Assembly: GCF_004359575.1 (NCBI RefSeq)
Contig: NZ_SCWF01000005.1
Coordinates: forward strand, 62,001-126,000
Origin: Macrococcus bovicus
GTDB taxonomy: Bacteria; Bacillota; Bacilli; Staphylococcales; Staphylococcaceae
Direction: 5' to 3'
Length of the DNA stretch: 64,000 bases
Positions 62,847 to 64,000 of this stretch are shown here, one piece after another. Position 1 is the first letter of the stretch. Each line of letters begins with the position of its first letter. Below the pieces are notes generated by a model that saw only the letters and a list, made by a program, of their open reading frames with translations, was not told the DNA's origin and did no database searches. A program made the translations under genes and the position numbers.

Positions 62847-64000
62847 AGGGTGCACCCACTTCTTTCAGCTGATTCTCTGCAATATGGAAACGTCTTGTCG
62901 GATAACGTGACACGATATGCGGATCATGTGTCACCATCATCACGGTCTGACCTTTCTCCACCCGCTCCCGGAAAAGTGTCAGCAGCTGGAAGGTATTATG
63001 ACTATCCAGGCCAAATGTCGGTTCATCGAGCAGAATCATATCTGCCGGGGAACTAAGCGCTGTCGCGACACTCAGCCGTCTTTTCTGGCCCATCGACAGT
63101 TCAAAAGGATGCTGATGACTGACATGCTCGAGCTGCAAAAGCTCAAGCATCTGTATCGTTTTATCTTGTGCCGTTTCCTTATTCTGATGATAGTAGTTGA
63201 CGTAGACTTCATCATAGACGCTGTTCTCGATGAACTGGAGTTCCGGATTCTGATAGACCAGATACAGATGGGCGGCAGCATCGCGGACAGTTCGGAGTCT
63301 TTTATCCTGATAACACATCACACCATCATAAGGAATCATCTGCATCATCGCTTCAAGAAGTGTGGTCTTCCCTGTGCCATTCTGGCCGGTGATGACAATC
63401 CATTCCCCTAAACCGATCTGCAGCTCCTCGACTGCGTACAACGTTTTTTTAGCGCGTTTAATCATACCGTTCTGGTAGCTAAATACTGGTTCAACCGCTT
63501 CTTTACTCTGCAAAGAAGCAGGCGCGTACTGCCAGGCATTCGGATGCCATATACCATATGCCGATAAAAGTGATTCGTAATGCTCTAATATATAGGAAGG
63601 CGTACCGTCCTGGACAATCTCACCTTTTTCATTCATCACTATTACCCGGTCAACATGCCGCCAGATATGCTCGACTTTATGTTCAACAATCACTACTGTC
63701 TGGTCATGCCAAAGAGCAATCAAGAGAGACCAAAGCTGTTCTGTCGCCTGAGTATCCAGCATGGCAGAAGGTTCATCTAAAAAGAGGGTATCAGCCTGCT
63801 GAAGTAAAGTACCTGCGATTGCCATTTTCTGCTTCATGCCACCACTCAGCTGATGGATGAACTGACTTTTATCGACATCCAGATTCACTTCTCGAAGAAC
63901 GCGTTCAATGCGCTGGTCCATTTCACCTCGCGGCACTTGTCTGTTTTCCAGAATAAATGCCAGCTCCTCATAGACTTTCGGCATACAGAACTGACTATCA
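62839..64000 (-). CDS. Duplicated ECF/ABC ATPase (5' partial at window edge)
   Basis: Two fused ATP-binding domains; the first is cut by the right edge, as the frame stays open to 64000 (DSQFCMP... before the internal ATG at 63984, a Q-loop). First domain: LSGGMKQK signature and TLFLDEPSAMLD Walker B. Second domain: VITGQNGTGKTTLLEA Walker A, YQNPELQFIENSVYDEV Q-loop, LSMGQKRR signature and ILLDEPTFGLD. This YkoD-like arrangement next to a T component suggests vitamin uptake (YkoEDC takes up thiamine precursors), but the substrate is set by the unseen S subunit. Confidence 0.88.
   Translation of the reverse strand, partial: DSQFCMPKVYEELAFILENRQVPRGEMDQRIERVLREVNLDVDKSQFIHQLSGGMKQKMAIAGTLLQQADTLFLDEPSAMLDTQATEQLWSLLIALWHDQTVVIVEHKVEHIWRHVDRVIVMNEKGEIVQDGTPSYILEHYESLLSAYGIWHPNAWQYAPASLQSKEAVEPVFSYQNGMIKRAKKTLYAVEELQIGLGEWIVITGQNGTGKTTLLEAMMQMIPYDGVMCYQDKRLRTVRDAAAHLYLVYQNPELQFIENSVYDEVYVNYYHQNKETAQDKTIQMLELLQLEHVSHQHPFELSMGQKRRLSVATALSSPADMILLDEPTFGLDSHNTFQLLTLFRERVEKGQTVMMVTHDPHIVSRYPTRRFHIAENQLKEVGAPYV

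Noticed and set aside
1..64000. CRISPR arrays, insertion sequences, prophage, toxin-antitoxin or restriction-type defence genes
   Set aside because: No repeat-spacer pattern, transposase, integrase, phage structural gene or defence-gene signature was found on either strand.

Overview
The window looks like chromosomal DNA of a low-to-mid GC Gram-positive bacterium of the family Staphylococcaceae. It carries recognisable relatives of staphylococcal PBP4, the staphyloxanthin-type crt genes (including the small acyltransferase CrtO), LytSR/LrgAB, FhuD-type iron-hydroxamate lipoprotein, the moa/mob/moe cluster, CstR/CstB, AhpCF and OatA. The base composition looks higher in GC than Staphylococcus itself (mid-forties by eye, not computed), so a Macrococcus-like or related genus is a reasonable guess, but the species cannot be named from the sequence alone. 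No rRNA, tRNA, insertion sequence, prophage or CRISPR array was seen; this is core chromosome.

Layout. 1-7.4 kb: a PBP4-type D,D-carboxypeptidase cut by the left edge, an M50-like membrane protein, a Bcr/CflA exporter, succinate-semialdehyde dehydrogenase, a MarR/MFS pair with a palindromic operator, and a fatty acid desaturase. 7.6-14.7 kb: molybdenum cofactor synthesis (moeA-mobB-moaE-moaD-mobA-moaA as one operon; moaC, moaB, a MoeB-like protein and fdhD beside it). 14.7-20.5 kb: a GNAT enzyme, the biotin transporter gene bioY with a BirA-type operator, an iron-hydroxamate lipoprotein with a Fur-type box, a DUF1361 membrane protein with a small partner, an acyl-CoA dehydrogenase and a zinc alcohol dehydrogenase. 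20.6-22 kb: molybdate transport modAB without modC. 22-33.8 kb: an SDR, deoD, a DedA gene coupled to a sulfide:quinone oxidoreductase-like gene, a clade-2 type catalase with a sigma-B-like promoter, a yybP-ykoY manganese riboswitch in front of a TerC gene, a TetR regulator, OatA and a PNPOx-like stress protein.

33.8-40.2 kb: an apparently complete carotenoid operon, crtO-fni-crtN-crtM-crtP-crtQ, with type-2 IPP isomerase built into it. 40.3-50.2 kb: SelO, PPK2, a QueD-like protein, the LrgAB system and LytSR with a matching LytTR-type repeat, an Atg22-like MFS and a FUSC-family membrane protein. 50.3-55.5 kb: a persulfide/sulfide detoxification locus (CstB, an 805-residue CoADR-rhodanese-TusA-DsrE fusion, CstR, a rhodanese and a TauE exporter) with three 16-bp CstR-type operators between the divergent arms. 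55.7-64 kb: ahpCF with a PerR box, a Rex-box-controlled PfoR-type membrane protein plus D-lactate dehydrogenase, a RocB-like M20 peptidase, and an ECF transporter T component with a duplicated ATPase that runs off the right edge.

The genes form several coherent stress and redox modules: thiol/persulfide handling, peroxide defence (AhpCF, KatE, carotenoid), anaerobic respiration and fermentation (Moco/FdhD, Rex-ddh) and cell-envelope defence (PBP4, OatA, LrgAB). No wholly new multi-gene system is obvious. The most unusual items are the SQR-like protein that lacks one redox cysteine, the regulatory layout of the sulfur locus, the fni-containing crt operon, the missing modC, and a few uncharacterised membrane or soluble proteins.
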